A model generated the notes under the pieces. The model worked only from the letters and a program-made list of their open reading frames with translations. It was not told the DNA's origin and searched no databases. DNA of 9,678 nucleotides from Deltaproteobacteria bacterium (GTDB taxonomy: Bacteria; Desulfobacterota; Desulfobacteria; Desulfobacterales; B30-G6), in contig QMMS01000168.1 of assembly GCA_003647375.1 (NCBI GenBank), positions 1 to 9,678 of the forward strand. The letters are read 5' to 3'. The position numbers were made by a program, and so were the translations under genes. Each line of letters opens with the position of its first letter. The first letter of the stretch is position 1. Below, piece after piece: positions 1 through 6,656 of this stretch.

Positions 1-96
1 GAGGGCACCCAGGTCGGTTGCACCGATGGTCGCCAAAGAACCATTAAAGCTTCCCAGCGGTGTTCTTACCGCACTGACGATGACTGCTTCTTTCAT
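1..96 (-). CDS. Thiolase (acetyl-CoA C-acyltransferase), N-terminal fragment
   Basis: Only the first 32 codons are present, and the gene continues past the left edge. The peptide begins [20 protein letters not shown], the characteristic first beta strand and loop of thiolases (the E-A-V-I-V-S-A-x-R-T-P-x-G-x-F/A-x-G pattern). The start ATG is at 96 and is preceded by AGAGG at 102-106, five bases upstream. Thiolases of this group cleave acetoacetyl-CoA or 3-ketoacyl-CoA with CoA to give acetyl-CoA, the last step of beta-oxidation. The catalytic cysteine and the C-terminal His/Cys lie outside the window, so biosynthetic and degradative types cannot be separated. It lies downstream of icmF on the same strand, separated from it by the palindromic repeat at 145-292, and probably completes the acyl-CoA oxidation route in this cluster. 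Confidence 0.9.
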   Translation of the reverse strand, partial: MKEAVIVSAVRTPLGSFNGSLATIGATDLGAL

Positions 97-144
97 AAGA
101 ACCTCTGTTTATTAGTGTTTTGTGTTTAGTATTTCGTATTTGGG

Positions 145-292
145 ATATTTCCGTTTCAGAAATGAGAAATTTTCTCGATGAGCAAGGCCGCACAAGCGGG
201 TTTTTCCTGAGGCGTACATCGGTACGTCGAAGAAAAAACCGCGCGGAGAACGCCGCTCATCGGGAAAATAGCCATTTCTGAAACGGAAATAT
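145..292. repeat. 148-bp imperfect palindrome (MITE- or REP-like) between icmF and the thiolase gene
   Basis: The outer arms 145-164 and 273-292 are perfect 20-bp inverted repeats (ATATTTCCGTTTCAGAAATG). Inside them, 169-183 pairs with 255-269 with one G-T mismatch. The centre pairs less perfectly up to a GTAC-ATCG-GTAC tip near 214-224. The whole would fold into one long hairpin as RNA or cruciform DNA. The right-hand end touches the icmF stop codon (TAA on the minus strand, bases 294-292). No coding capacity is seen. It could be a non-autonomous mobile element, or a structure that attenuates or processes the icmF-thiolase transcript. It lacks the compact GC stem plus U-tract of an ordinary terminator. 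Confidence 0.8.
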
Positions 293-3200
293 TACATGTT
301 GCGTCGGTACTGGCCTCCTACATCATAAAGTGCGTGGGTAATCTGACCCAGGCTGCATACCCTGACCGTATTCATGAGTTCTTCAAACATATTGTCGCCT
401 GCAAGGACAACGTTTTGGAGTTTTTCCAAAGCCTCCGGGACTTTTTTCTCATTTCTCTTATTGAAATCTGCAAGGCGTTTCAACTGCGATTCTTTTTCTT
501 CCACGGTGGCCCTAGACAGTTCAACGCTTTCACTCAATTCGTCAAATACGCTATCAGAATCCCTAAAGGTGTTGACGCCGATGATGGGCAGACTCCCTGA
601 ATGTTTCAACCCTTCGTAGTAGATTGATTCTTCCTGGATCTTGCTGCGCTGATAGCCTGTTTCCATGGCGCCCAGGACCCCGCCGCGCTCGCTGATTCTT
701 TCAAATTCCGCCAGAACCGCCTCTTCCACAAGCTGGGTCAGATCGTTTACGATATAACTTCCCTGAATCATATTTTCATTTTTTGCAAGCCCCCACTCCC
801 GGTTGATAATGAGCTGAATGGCAAGTGCCCGACGGACGGATTCGTGGCTGGGGGTCGTAATGGCCTCGTCAAAGGCATTTGTGTGGAGGCTGTTGCAGTT
901 GTCGTAAACAGCACACAGGGCCTGCAGGGTCGTTCGGATGTCGTTGAACTGGATATCCTGACTGTGGAGCGATCTACCCGATGTCTGGATGTGGTATTTC
1001 AACTTTTGCGATCGTGTTGACCCCCCATATAGTTCTCGCATTGCGATGGCCCAGATTCTTCTGGCGACCCGCCCAATGACCGTATATTCAGGGTCCATCC
1101 CATTGGAAAAGAAAAAGGATAGATTGGGGGCAAAGGCATCGATGGGCATTCCCCGTGAAAGGTAGTATTCGATGTAGGTAAAACCGTTTGCGAGAGTGAG
1201 GGCCAGCTGCGTGATGGGGTTGGCACCGGCTTCTGCTATATGATATCCTGAGATCGACACCGAATAAAAGTTGCGAACATGATGATCGATGAAATAGGCT
1301 TGGATATCTCCCATCATCTTCAATGCAAATTCAATCGAAAAAATACAGGTGTTTTGCCCCTGATCCTCTTTTAGAATATCTGCCTGAACAGTTCCTCGGA
1401 CATTTGAAAGAACGTCCGCCTTAATTTCCTGGTAGGATTCGGGGGATGGATTCTGCCCGGTTTCCCTGCGATGCTTGTCCACCTGTTGATCGATAGCTGT
1501 ATTTAAAAACATCGCCAGAATAATCGGCGCAGGTCCATTGATGGTCATAGAGACGGATGTATTTGGCGCACAGAGTTCAAATCCGTGATAGAGGGTTTTG
1601 ACATCGTCCAGGGAACAGATACTGACGCCGGAGGTACCTACCTTGCCGTAGATGTCCGGACGCCTGTCCGGATCAAACCCGTACAGGGTCACGGAGTCAA
1701 AGGCGGTCGACAGCCGCTTGGCTTCGTAGTTCTCAGAAAGAAGTTTGAAGCGGTTGTTTGTGCGGTGGGGATCTCCTTCGCCGGCAAACATTCTTGTTGG
1801 ATCTTCATCGACCCGCTTTAACGGAAATACGCCTGCTGTAAAGGGAAAACGACCTGATACATTTTCTTCTCGCATCCAGCGATAGGCTTCTCCGGGATCC
1901 TTAATGTCCGGAAGCGAAATTTTAGGAATTTTCTGATGGGAAAGTGATTCCGTGAAGAGGGGTACCCTGATTTCCTGATTTCGCACGTTATAGACGAGCT
2001 CGTCCCGGCTGTATACGGATTTGACCTCTTCCCATTCCTTGGTCAGTGCACGAGAGTCTTTGTCGATGTTGGCGTTGATTTCCTGGATTTTTGCTTTCAG
2101 TTCTGCCGGTCGGTCAACACCGGTTCCGGCTGTGCCTGTAAAACACTTTTCTGCTTCTTCCAGGTGCCATTCATCGCGGAGCAGTTCGGTCTGGGTCTTG
2201 GTCTTCTTGTGATACTGGTTGATGCAACCGGCAATATCCGAAAGATAGCGCGTTTTCTCCGGTGGAATGATAATGGTTTTCGACGTCGATGTTTTGCCGG
2301 GGGGAGTGGATCTTTCCGTTTTGAACGTGACGCCTGTCTTTTCCTGGATGGCTGTGATGATGGCATGATAGAGGGCTGTGACGCCGTCATCGTTGAACTT
2401 CGAAGCGATGGTGCCAAATACCGGCATTTCCTCCGGTGATGACTCCCACAGATTCCGGTTTCGCTGGACCTGCTTGCGGACATCCCTGACAGCGTCTTCA
2501 CCACCTCTTTTTTCAAACTTGTTGACGACGACCAGGTCCGCATAATCAAGCATATCGATTTTTTCAAGCTGGGACGCAGCACCAAATTCACTGGTCATCA
2601 CATACATGGAAATGTCCGTCAGATTCACGATGCTCGAGTCTCCCTGCCCGATACCGGCTGTTTCCGCTATGATCAAATCAAAGCCTGCAGCTTTGACGAC
2701 ATGGATTACATCGGTCAGTGCTTCCGGGATTTCCGTTAGTGACTGACGGGTTGCAAGTGAACGCATATATATCCTGGAGCTCTTGATTGAATTCATACGA
2801 ATTCGATCTCCCAGAAGGGCGCCTCCTGTTTTTCGTCTTGAAGGATCGCTGCTGATGACCGCAATTCTGATATCTTTCATGTCCAGGAGAAACCGCAGGA
2901 TGATTTCGTCCGTTAGAGAAGATTTCCCTGCGCCGCCGGTTCCGGTGATACCTATAACCGGTATTCGACTCTGGGTTGATTTTTCGTGCAACTCCGTTTG
3001 CAACCGGGTCATGCTGTCTTCAGCACTGGTATCGGCTTGTTCTACCGCCGTTATCATTTTGGCAACCAGAGAGCTGTTGTCAGGAGAAAGCCGGGTGATG
3101 TCGAGTTCGGTCTGATGAAGCGTCGAAAAATCAAGGATCTCGACCATGTGGTTTATAATTCCCTGCAGACCCATGCGAGCACCGTCTTCAGGGGTATAGA

Positions 3201-3561
3201 TTTTTGAAACACCATAGGCTTCGAGTTCTCTGATTTCATCCGGCACAATGACACCCCCTCCCCCGCCAAAAACTTTTACGTGGGAGGCTTCGTTCTGCTT
3301 TAAGAGGTCCATCATAAATTTAAAGAATTCCACATGACCGCCCTGGTAACTGGAAACAGCAATTCCCTGGACGTCTTCTTCTATCGCTGTTTTTACAATT
3401 TCTTCAACGGATCGGTTATGTGCCAGGTGAATGACTTCCACACCGGTTCCCTGAAGTATCCGGCGCATGATATTGATGGCTGCGTCATGGCCGTCAAAAA
3501 GTGCTGTTGCCGTGACGATTCTGATGGGGTGCTTGGGTTGATATACAGCGGTTTCGTTCAT
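292..3561 (-). CDS. icmF: Fused isobutyryl-CoA mutase with built-in G-protein chaperone (IcmF), adenosylcobalamin-dependent
   Basis: IcmF interconverts isobutyryl-CoA and n-butyryl-CoA by a radical carbon-skeleton rearrangement, and its own GTPase domain guards cofactor loading. The start chosen is ATG at 3561 (GGGAGG four bases upstream), giving 1089 residues, normal for IcmF. Domains in order: B12-binding domain (about 12-145) with the IcmF form of the cobalamin motif, DGHDAAIN (axial His 25); MeaB-like G domain (about 200-410) with Walker A GTGGAGKSS around 207-215 and NKFE near 347; linker; mutase TIM barrel (about 560-1089). RMFAGEG supplies Phe592 and DQGQN supplies Gln736. These match the Phe/Gln pair that marks isobutyryl-CoA specificity, against Tyr/Arg in methylmalonyl-CoA mutase. 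ISGYH (His774) is the conserved active-site histidine. The start lies 16 bases after the tetR stop, so the two genes are probably co-transcribed. Some IcmF enzymes also convert pivalyl-CoA to isovaleryl-CoA, which the sequence does not exclude. Confidence 0.96.
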   Translation of the reverse strand: MNETAVYQPKHPIRIVTATALFDGHDAAINIMRRILQGTGVEVIHLAHNRSVEEIVKTAIEEDVQGIAVSSYQGGHVEFFKFMMDLLKQNEASHVKVFGGGGGVIVPDEIRELEAYGVSKIYTPEDGARMGLQGIINHMVEILDFSTLHQTELDITRLSPDNSSLVAKMITAVEQADTSAEDSMTRLQTELHEKSTQSRIPVIGITGTGGAGKSSLTDEIILRFLLDMKDIRIAVISSDPSRRKTGGALLGDRIRMNSIKSSRIYMRSLATRQSLTEIPEALTDVIHVVKAAGFDLIIAETAGIGQGDSSIVNLTDISMYVMTSEFGAASQLEKIDMLDYADLVVVNKFEKRGGEDAVRDVRKQVQRNRNLWESSPEEMPVFGTIASKFNDDGVTALYHAIITAIQEKTGVTFKTERSTPPGKTSTSKTIIIPPEKTRYLSDIAGCINQYHKKTKTQTELLRDEWHLEEAEKCFTGTAGTGVDRPAELKAKIQEINANIDKDSRALTKEWEEVKSVYSRDELVYNVRNQEIRVPLFTESLSHQKIPKISLPDIKDPGEAYRWMREENVSGRFPFTAGVFPLKRVDEDPTRMFAGEGDPHRTNNRFKLLSENYEAKRLSTAFDSVTLYGFDPDRRPDIYGKVGTSGVSICSLDDVKTLYHGFELCAPNTSVSMTINGPAPIILAMFLNTAIDQQVDKHRRETGQNPSPESYQEIKADVLSNVRGTVQADILKEDQGQNTCIFSIEFALKMMGDIQAYFIDHHVRNFYSVSISGYHIAEAGANPITQLALTLANGFTYIEYYLSRGMPIDAFAPNLSFFFSNGMDPEYTVIGRVARRIWAIAMRELYGGSTRSQKLKYHIQTSGRSLHSQDIQFNDIRTTLQALCAVYDNCNSLHTNAFDEAITTPSHESVRRALAIQLIINREWGLAKNENMIQGSYIVNDLTQLVEEAVLAEFERISERGGVLGAMETGYQRSKIQEESIYYEGLKHSGSLPIIGVNTFRDSDSVFDELSESVELSRATVEEKESQLKRLADFNKRNEKKVPEALEKLQNVVLAGDNMFEELMNTVRVCSLGQITHALYDVGGQYRRNM

Positions 3562-3577
3562 TCTCCCTCCCATACCA

Positions 3578-4234
3578 TTACTGTTTTGACGGTTTCAGGG
3601 ATGACATTGTCTTAATGATGAATTTTGTTTGAATATCAATATAAGCGTCAATGCTGTAATGACTGGACAAAAACCATCTTCGGAAGGTCCACATGTGTCC
3701 AAGGACCGAGATATTGTGGGCCATGATCTCGATGGTTTTTTCATCGAGACCCGACAACTCTCCGGAATCGACAAGCTCAGCCAGAACGCGTACGAGAATT
3801 CCGGTAATTCGAAGCTCGTTTTCCAGGACACGTTTGCGCCAGACCGTTGGCAGAGAACGCGTTTCCTGATAGATCAGCAGGATTAAGTCGCTCATTCGGT
3901 GACATACTAGAAAATATTCACGAAGAACTTCGGACAGTACTTCTTTGCCGCCTGTGGTTCGTTCCATGGCATTTGCCACGCCTTTTTCCACTTCCGCATG
4001 AATGGACTCACAGACCAGGTACAATACATCTTCTTTGGATGTTACGTACTCATAGAGTGATCCGATTGAAAAACCAGAGGCCTTGGCGATCTGCCGCGTG
4101 GTTGTTTTGTGAAAACCCTGGGCGATGAAGAGTTTTGACGCCGCATCGACAATTTGCCGCCGCCGTCGTTCAACTAGGTCAGGGTTTTTGATTTGGGTTG
4201 GAACATCCTGCGTCCGGATTAAATGTTGGTTCAT
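3578..4234 (-). CDS. TetR-family transcriptional regulator, likely acyl-CoA-responsive repressor of this cluster
   Basis: The protein has 218 residues from the chosen ATG at 4234. An N-terminal TetR helix-turn-helix domain (about 26-73) reads RRQIVDAASKLFIAQGF followed by TTTRQIAKASGFSIGSLYEY, the standard TetR recognition-helix layout. The C-terminal all-alpha part would bind the ligand. The reading frame is open back to an ATG at 4291, but that codon lies upstream of the predicted transcription start and overlaps the promoter and operator. The ATG at 4255 has no ribosome-binding site, whereas 4234 has AGGA eight bases upstream. The gene is divergent from the acyl-CoA dehydrogenase and immediately upstream of icmF. 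Its own promoter carries a copy of the operator palindrome also found before the dehydrogenase, so autorepression and control of both arms are likely. Family members in such settings usually sense acyl-CoAs; the ligand here is inferred. Confidence 0.92.
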   Translation of the reverse strand: MNQHLIRTQDVPTQIKNPDLVERRRRQIVDAASKLFIAQGFHKTTTRQIAKASGFSIGSLYEYVTSKEDVLYLVCESIHAEVEKGVANAMERTTGGKEVLSEVLREYFLVCHRMSDLILLIYQETRSLPTVWRKRVLENELRITGILVRVLAELVDSGELSGLDEKTIEIMAHNISVLGHMWTFRRWFLSSHYSIDAYIDIQTKFIIKTMSSLKPSKQ

Positions 4235-4267
4235 AGGAATTGTCCTGAGTGCCATCCGTTTTGGATT

Positions 4268-4289
4268 GTCGAGCGAGCGCTCGGTCAAC
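4268..4289. promoter_or_regulatory. Operator palindrome 1 (TetR site) in the tetR-icmF promoter
   Basis: The core CGAGCGCTCG at 4274-4283 is perfectly palindromic, with partial symmetry continuing outward (GAnCGAGCGCTCGnTC). On the minus strand it reads GACCGAGCGCTCGCTC. It begins three bases downstream of the minus-strand -10 hexamer, so a bound repressor would cover the transcription start. The same 13-base GACCGAGCGCTCG occurs on the plus strand at 4501-4513. The symmetry and the paired placement fit a TetR dimer site. Confidence 0.8.
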
Positions 4290-4291
4290 AA

Positions 4292-4321
4292 ACAGTATCA
4301 CGGCCTGTTTTTTGTTGTCAA
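4292..4321 (-). promoter_or_regulatory. Sigma70-like promoter for tetR-icmF
   Basis: On the minus strand there is a perfect TTGACA (-35, bases 4321-4316), an 18-base spacer, and TACTGT (-10, bases 4297-4292) preceded by TGA, an extended -10 form. An alternative -10, GATACT, gives a 16-base spacer. Transcription would start near 4285, inside operator 1 and about 50 bases before the tetR ATG at 4234. Confidence 0.6.
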
Positions 4322-4465
4322 GCGATTCCGCTGGCTTTTTGCGCCCCTGTAAGAGGCACCTAAGATGAGTGTTTCAAATTTTAAGAATATAAAATCAAAT
4401 AGATATGATTGATTCGCCCGGAATCGCCTATGCCTGGAGGCAGGCTTGGATTTCATATAAAGCTG
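4322..4465. other. Non-coding spacer between the divergent promoters, with two small hairpins
   Basis: This is part of the 345-bp gap between the tetR and dehydrogenase starts. No gene is supported. The stretch 4371-4410 is strongly AT-rich. Two short inverted repeats follow in tandem: GATTC/GAATC at 4411-4425 and GCCTG/CAGGC at 4432-4445. Neither is followed by a U-tract, so terminator function is not supported. Their role is unknown. Confidence 0.4.
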
Positions 4466-4495
4466 TTGACAAAACAGCTCGAATAATAATAAGTT
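4466..4495 (+). promoter_or_regulatory. Sigma70-like promoter for the acyl-CoA dehydrogenase unit
   Basis: A perfect TTGACA at 4466-4471 serves as -35. The -10 is weaker: TAAGTT at 4490-4495 (18-base spacer) or a shifted TAATAA at 4487-4492. Operator 2 begins directly after it. The -35 also lies within a 7-bp inverted repeat, AGCTGTT/AACAGCT (4461-4479). Confidence 0.5.
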
Positions 4496-4498
4496 AAT

Positions 4499-4518
4499 CC
4501 GACCGAGCGCTCGTTCAA
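4499..4518. promoter_or_regulatory. Operator palindrome 2 (TetR site) before the acyl-CoA dehydrogenase
   Basis: GACCGAGCGCTCGTTC at 4501-4516 contains the same perfect 10-bp core (4504-4513) as operator 1, in the opposite orientation. It lies just downstream of the plus-strand promoter and upstream of the dehydrogenase ribosome-binding site. Binding here would block transcription initiation toward the dehydrogenase and hydratase. Confidence 0.8.
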
Positions 4519-4566
4519 TATTCATGTGGTGCCATGGAACATCATTGACTATGTAAATTCGTTGCT

Positions 4567-4574
4567 AAAGGAGG
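4567..4574 (+). promoter_or_regulatory. Strong ribosome-binding site that sets a GTG start
   Basis: AAAGGAGG is a near-perfect Shine-Dalgarno sequence and lies five bases before the GTG at 4580. The in-frame ATG at 4526 has no comparable sequence upstream, so the GTG is the preferred start of the acyl-CoA dehydrogenase. Confidence 0.8.
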
Positions 4575-4579
4575 ACTGG

Positions 4580-5728
4580 GTGGATTTTGACCTAAGCATT
4601 GAGCAAGAAATGATTCGAAAAGAAGTCCGCAAGTTTGCCAAGAAAGAAATTGCACCCATTGCCGCTGAATTAGATGAAAATGAAGAATTTTCATCCAGGA
4701 TCACGCTGAAAATGGGAGAAATCGGTCTTTTCGGAATGATTGTTCCTGAGGCATATGGGGGACAGGGCTTGGATTATCTTTCCTACATCATTGCCGTCGA
4801 AGAAATCGCCAGGGTCGACGGATCTCAGGCAGCTACCATAGCAGCCGGCAATTCCCTGGGTATCGGTCCCCTTTACTATTTTGGCAATGATGAACAAAAG
4901 AAACGATACCTTCCCAGGCTCTGCTCTGGAGAAGCACTGTGGGGATTTGGACTGACTGAGCCAACCGCGGGATCAGATGCCGGGGGGAGCAAGACCACCG
5001 CTGTACTCGAAGGAAATGAATGGATTTTAAACGGCTCGAAAATATTTATTACCAATGCGGCCTGCGATCTTTCCCTGGGCGTAACGGTACAGGCGATAAC
5101 AGGCACGAGACCCAATGGGAAACCGGAGTATTCCTGTTTTTTAGTGGAACATGGAACACCTGGATTCAAGGCTGTTCCCATGCACAGGAAATTGATGTGG
5201 CGTGCTTCCAGTACGGCAGAACTCTATTTTGATAGCGTTCGAATACCCAAGGAGAACATCCTGGGAAACAAGGGAGACGGTTTTCACCAGATGCTTCAGA
5301 CCCTTGATGGCGGGCGGCTTTCCATTGCTGCCATGGGGCTTGGCGGCGCACAGGGAGCTTATGAAGCTGGTTTGAAGTATGCCAGGGAGCGCCGGCAGTT
5401 TGGCCAGCCCATCTCAAAATTCCAGGCCATTGCTTTCAAGCTGGCAGACTGTGCCATGGAGATAGAGTGTGCCAGAAATCTTTTGTACAAAGCCTGCTGG
5501 CTGAGGGATCACAAAAGATCATTTGAAAAAGAAGCTGCCATGGCCAAATTATACTGTTCCGAGGTTATGGGAAGAGTGGCCGATCATGCAGTCCAGATTC
5601 ACGGCGGGTATGGGCTGATGAAGGAATATGACGTGGAAAGATTTTATCGAGATCAGAAACTTTTAGAGATCGGAGAAGGTACGTCAGAAGTGCAGCGGAT
5701 TGTTATATCACGGTATATTGGATGCTAA
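4580..5728 (+). CDS. Acyl-CoA dehydrogenase, short-chain (butyryl-CoA-type) likely
   Basis: This FAD enzyme introduces the alpha-beta double bond into an acyl-CoA and passes electrons to electron-transfer flavoprotein. From the GTG at 4580 the protein has 382 residues, the usual length for the family. It starts (M)DFDLSIEQEMIRKEVRKFA, a typical N-terminal helix. The middle-domain signature FGLTEPTAGSDAG is present, as are the C-terminal motifs TLDGGRLSIAA and YARERRQFGQPI. Near the end, the segment LLEIGEGTSEVQR supplies Glu366 at the catalytic-base position used by short- and medium-chain acyl-CoA dehydrogenases. Isovaleryl-CoA dehydrogenase has a small residue at that position and takes its base from elsewhere. 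In context the best guess is oxidation of butyryl-CoA made by IcmF, with 2-methyl-branched acyl-CoAs as alternatives. No electron-transfer flavoprotein genes are in the window. Confidence 0.95.
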   Translation: MDFDLSIEQEMIRKEVRKFAKKEIAPIAAELDENEEFSSRITLKMGEIGLFGMIVPEAYGGQGLDYLSYIIAVEEIARVDGSQAATIAAGNSLGIGPLYYFGNDEQKKRYLPRLCSGEALWGFGLTEPTAGSDAGGSKTTAVLEGNEWILNGSKIFITNAACDLSLGVTVQAITGTRPNGKPEYSCFLVEHGTPGFKAVPMHRKLMWRASSTAELYFDSVRIPKENILGNKGDGFHQMLQTLDGGRLSIAAMGLGGAQGAYEAGLKYARERRQFGQPISKFQAIAFKLADCAMEIECARNLLYKACWLRDHKRSFEKEAAMAKLYCSEVMGRVADHAVQIHGGYGLMKEYDVERFYRDQKLLEIGEGTSEVQRIVISRYIGC

Positions 5729-5729
5729 A

Positions 5730-5772
5730 ATAAATTTTGCAGAGCAAAATTTATGGAGCGCGGCTTCGCCGC
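5730..5772. repeat. Tandem hairpin pair between the dehydrogenase and hydratase genes
   Basis: A perfect 11-bp inverted repeat, ATAAATTTTGC at 5730-5740 and its complement at 5744-5754, encloses a 3-base loop (AGA). It is followed by a GC-rich hairpin, GCGGC-TTC-GCCGC (5760-5772). The first starts two bases after the dehydrogenase stop. Neither has a following U-tract, so a classical terminator is unlikely. A REP-like repeat, or an mRNA processing or stabilising structure within the operon, is possible. Confidence 0.65.
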
Positions 5773-5836
5773 TTTGATGACTTGGTTTTGGAACAAGCAA
5801 TATAGATATATTAATACTCTATCGGAGGAATGGATG

Positions 5837-6619
5837 ATGAGTGAAAAAGTGCTCTTAGAGGAAGAAAAAAACGGCATATTGATCCTCACACTGAATCGGC
5901 CGGCGATTATGAATTCGCTCAATTTCAAGATGCTGCATGCCTTGAAGGCGCAGATCGAAGCTGTGCGTTTCAATACGGACATTCGGGTGGTTATTATTTC
6001 CGCTGTAGGAGAGAAAGCCTTTTGTGCCGGGGCGGATTTAAAGGAGCGGGTGACGTTGTCACCGATTCAGGTGAAAGAATTCATCACCACCATCCGAAAC
6101 CTGTTTACTGCCATCGAGGAACTGAACAAGCCGGTCATTGCGGCCATAAATGGCGTTGCGCTGGGAGGTGGGACCGAACTGGCTCTTGCCTGCGATATTC
6201 GTATCGCCTCTTCGAGCGCAACCATGGGTCTTACGGAAACACGGCTTGCCATTATACCCGGTGCCGGCGGGACACAGAGACTGCCAAGGCTGGTTGGAAA
6301 AGGAAAAGCCAAAGAACTCATTTTTATGGGTCAGCGTATCGATGCTGCAGAAGCGCTGAGAATCGGGCTTGTTAATCGAATTTGTCCACCTGAAGGGCTG
6401 CTGGATGAAGCTGTTGCAATGGCGGAAACCATATGCGAAGCCGGTCCCATCGCCATCGAGCAGGCCAAATATGCCATCAATTGTGGCCTGGAAACAGACC
6501 TGCACACGGGCCTGGCTATTGAATCAAATGCATACTGGATCACCATCCCCACAGAAGATCGGCTGGAGGGTCTTGCCGCCTTTCGCGAAAAGCGTAAACC
6601 GGTTTATAAAGGCAAGTAG
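5837..6619 (+). CDS. Enoyl-CoA hydratase (crotonase family)
   Basis: It adds water across the double bond of an enoyl-CoA, giving the 3-hydroxyacyl-CoA. The start is taken as ATG 5837 (MSEKVLLEEE; 260 residues), with GGAGG at 5824-5828. ATG 5834 is equally possible. The oxyanion-hole segment FCAGADLKE (61-69) and GGGTELALACD (110-120) are present. Glu114 and Glu134 (in LTETRLAIIPGAGGTQRLPR) match the two catalytic glutamates of rat crotonase, so a working hydratase is predicted. The C-terminal half, ending IPTEDRLEGLAAFREKR, resembles the methylglutaconyl-CoA hydratase (AUH/YngF-like) branch as well as generic hydratases. The substrate could therefore be crotonyl-CoA or 3-methylglutaconyl-CoA. 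It follows the dehydrogenase with a 108-base gap containing two hairpins and is probably in the same operon. Confidence 0.94.
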   Translation: MSEKVLLEEEKNGILILTLNRPAIMNSLNFKMLHALKAQIEAVRFNTDIRVVIISAVGEKAFCAGADLKERVTLSPIQVKEFITTIRNLFTAIEELNKPVIAAINGVALGGGTELALACDIRIASSSATMGLTETRLAIIPGAGGTQRLPRLVGKGKAKELIFMGQRIDAAEALRIGLVNRICPPEGLLDEAVAMAETICEAGPIAIEQAKYAINCGLETDLHTGLAIESNAYWITIPTEDRLEGLAAFREKRKPVYKGK

Positions 6620-6656
6620 AATTTTAGAATGACGAACTTAGAGAAATACAACTTCA

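Noticed and set aside
145..292. Rho-independent terminator for icmF
   Set aside because: The stem is far too long and interrupted, and no U-tract follows on the icmF strand. It is recorded as a repeat with a possible regulatory effect instead.
2097..2591. 164-codon minus-strand open frame within icmF, rich in Arg, Ser and Pro
   Set aside because: It is an alternate frame of the strongly conserved icmF coding sequence, with shadow-like composition and no ribosome-binding site or domain.
292..3561. Methylmalonyl-CoA mutase
   Set aside because: The domain order (B12 domain first, then G domain, then barrel) and the Phe/Gln substrate residues are those of IcmF, not methylmalonyl-CoA mutase.
4235..4291. 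Longer TetR start at ATG 4291 (19 extra residues), or at ATG 4255
   Set aside because: The codon at 4291 lies upstream of the predicted transcription start and its downstream codons are the operator itself. The ATG at 4255 has no ribosome-binding site, while 4234 has a good one.
4425..4450. Sigma54 (-24/-12) promoter around CTGGAGGCAGGCTTGGA
   Set aside because: The -12 element would need GC at the TTGG position and the -24 GGC is imperfect. It is more simply explained as a small hairpin.
4298..4525. 75-codon minus-strand frame in the divergent promoter region
   Set aside because: It covers both promoters, shows no recognisable domain and has low-complexity AT-derived residues. Regulatory DNA explains the region better.
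4526..4579. N-terminal extension of the acyl-CoA dehydrogenase from ATG 4526
   Set aside because: No ribosome-binding site precedes it, the extension does not resemble the family, and AAAGGAGG sits ideally before the GTG at 4580.
5753..5836. N-terminal extension of the enoyl-CoA hydratase from ATG 5753
   Set aside because: It would translate through the hairpin region, and the peptide is unlike crotonases. GGAGG just before 5834/5837 defines the start.
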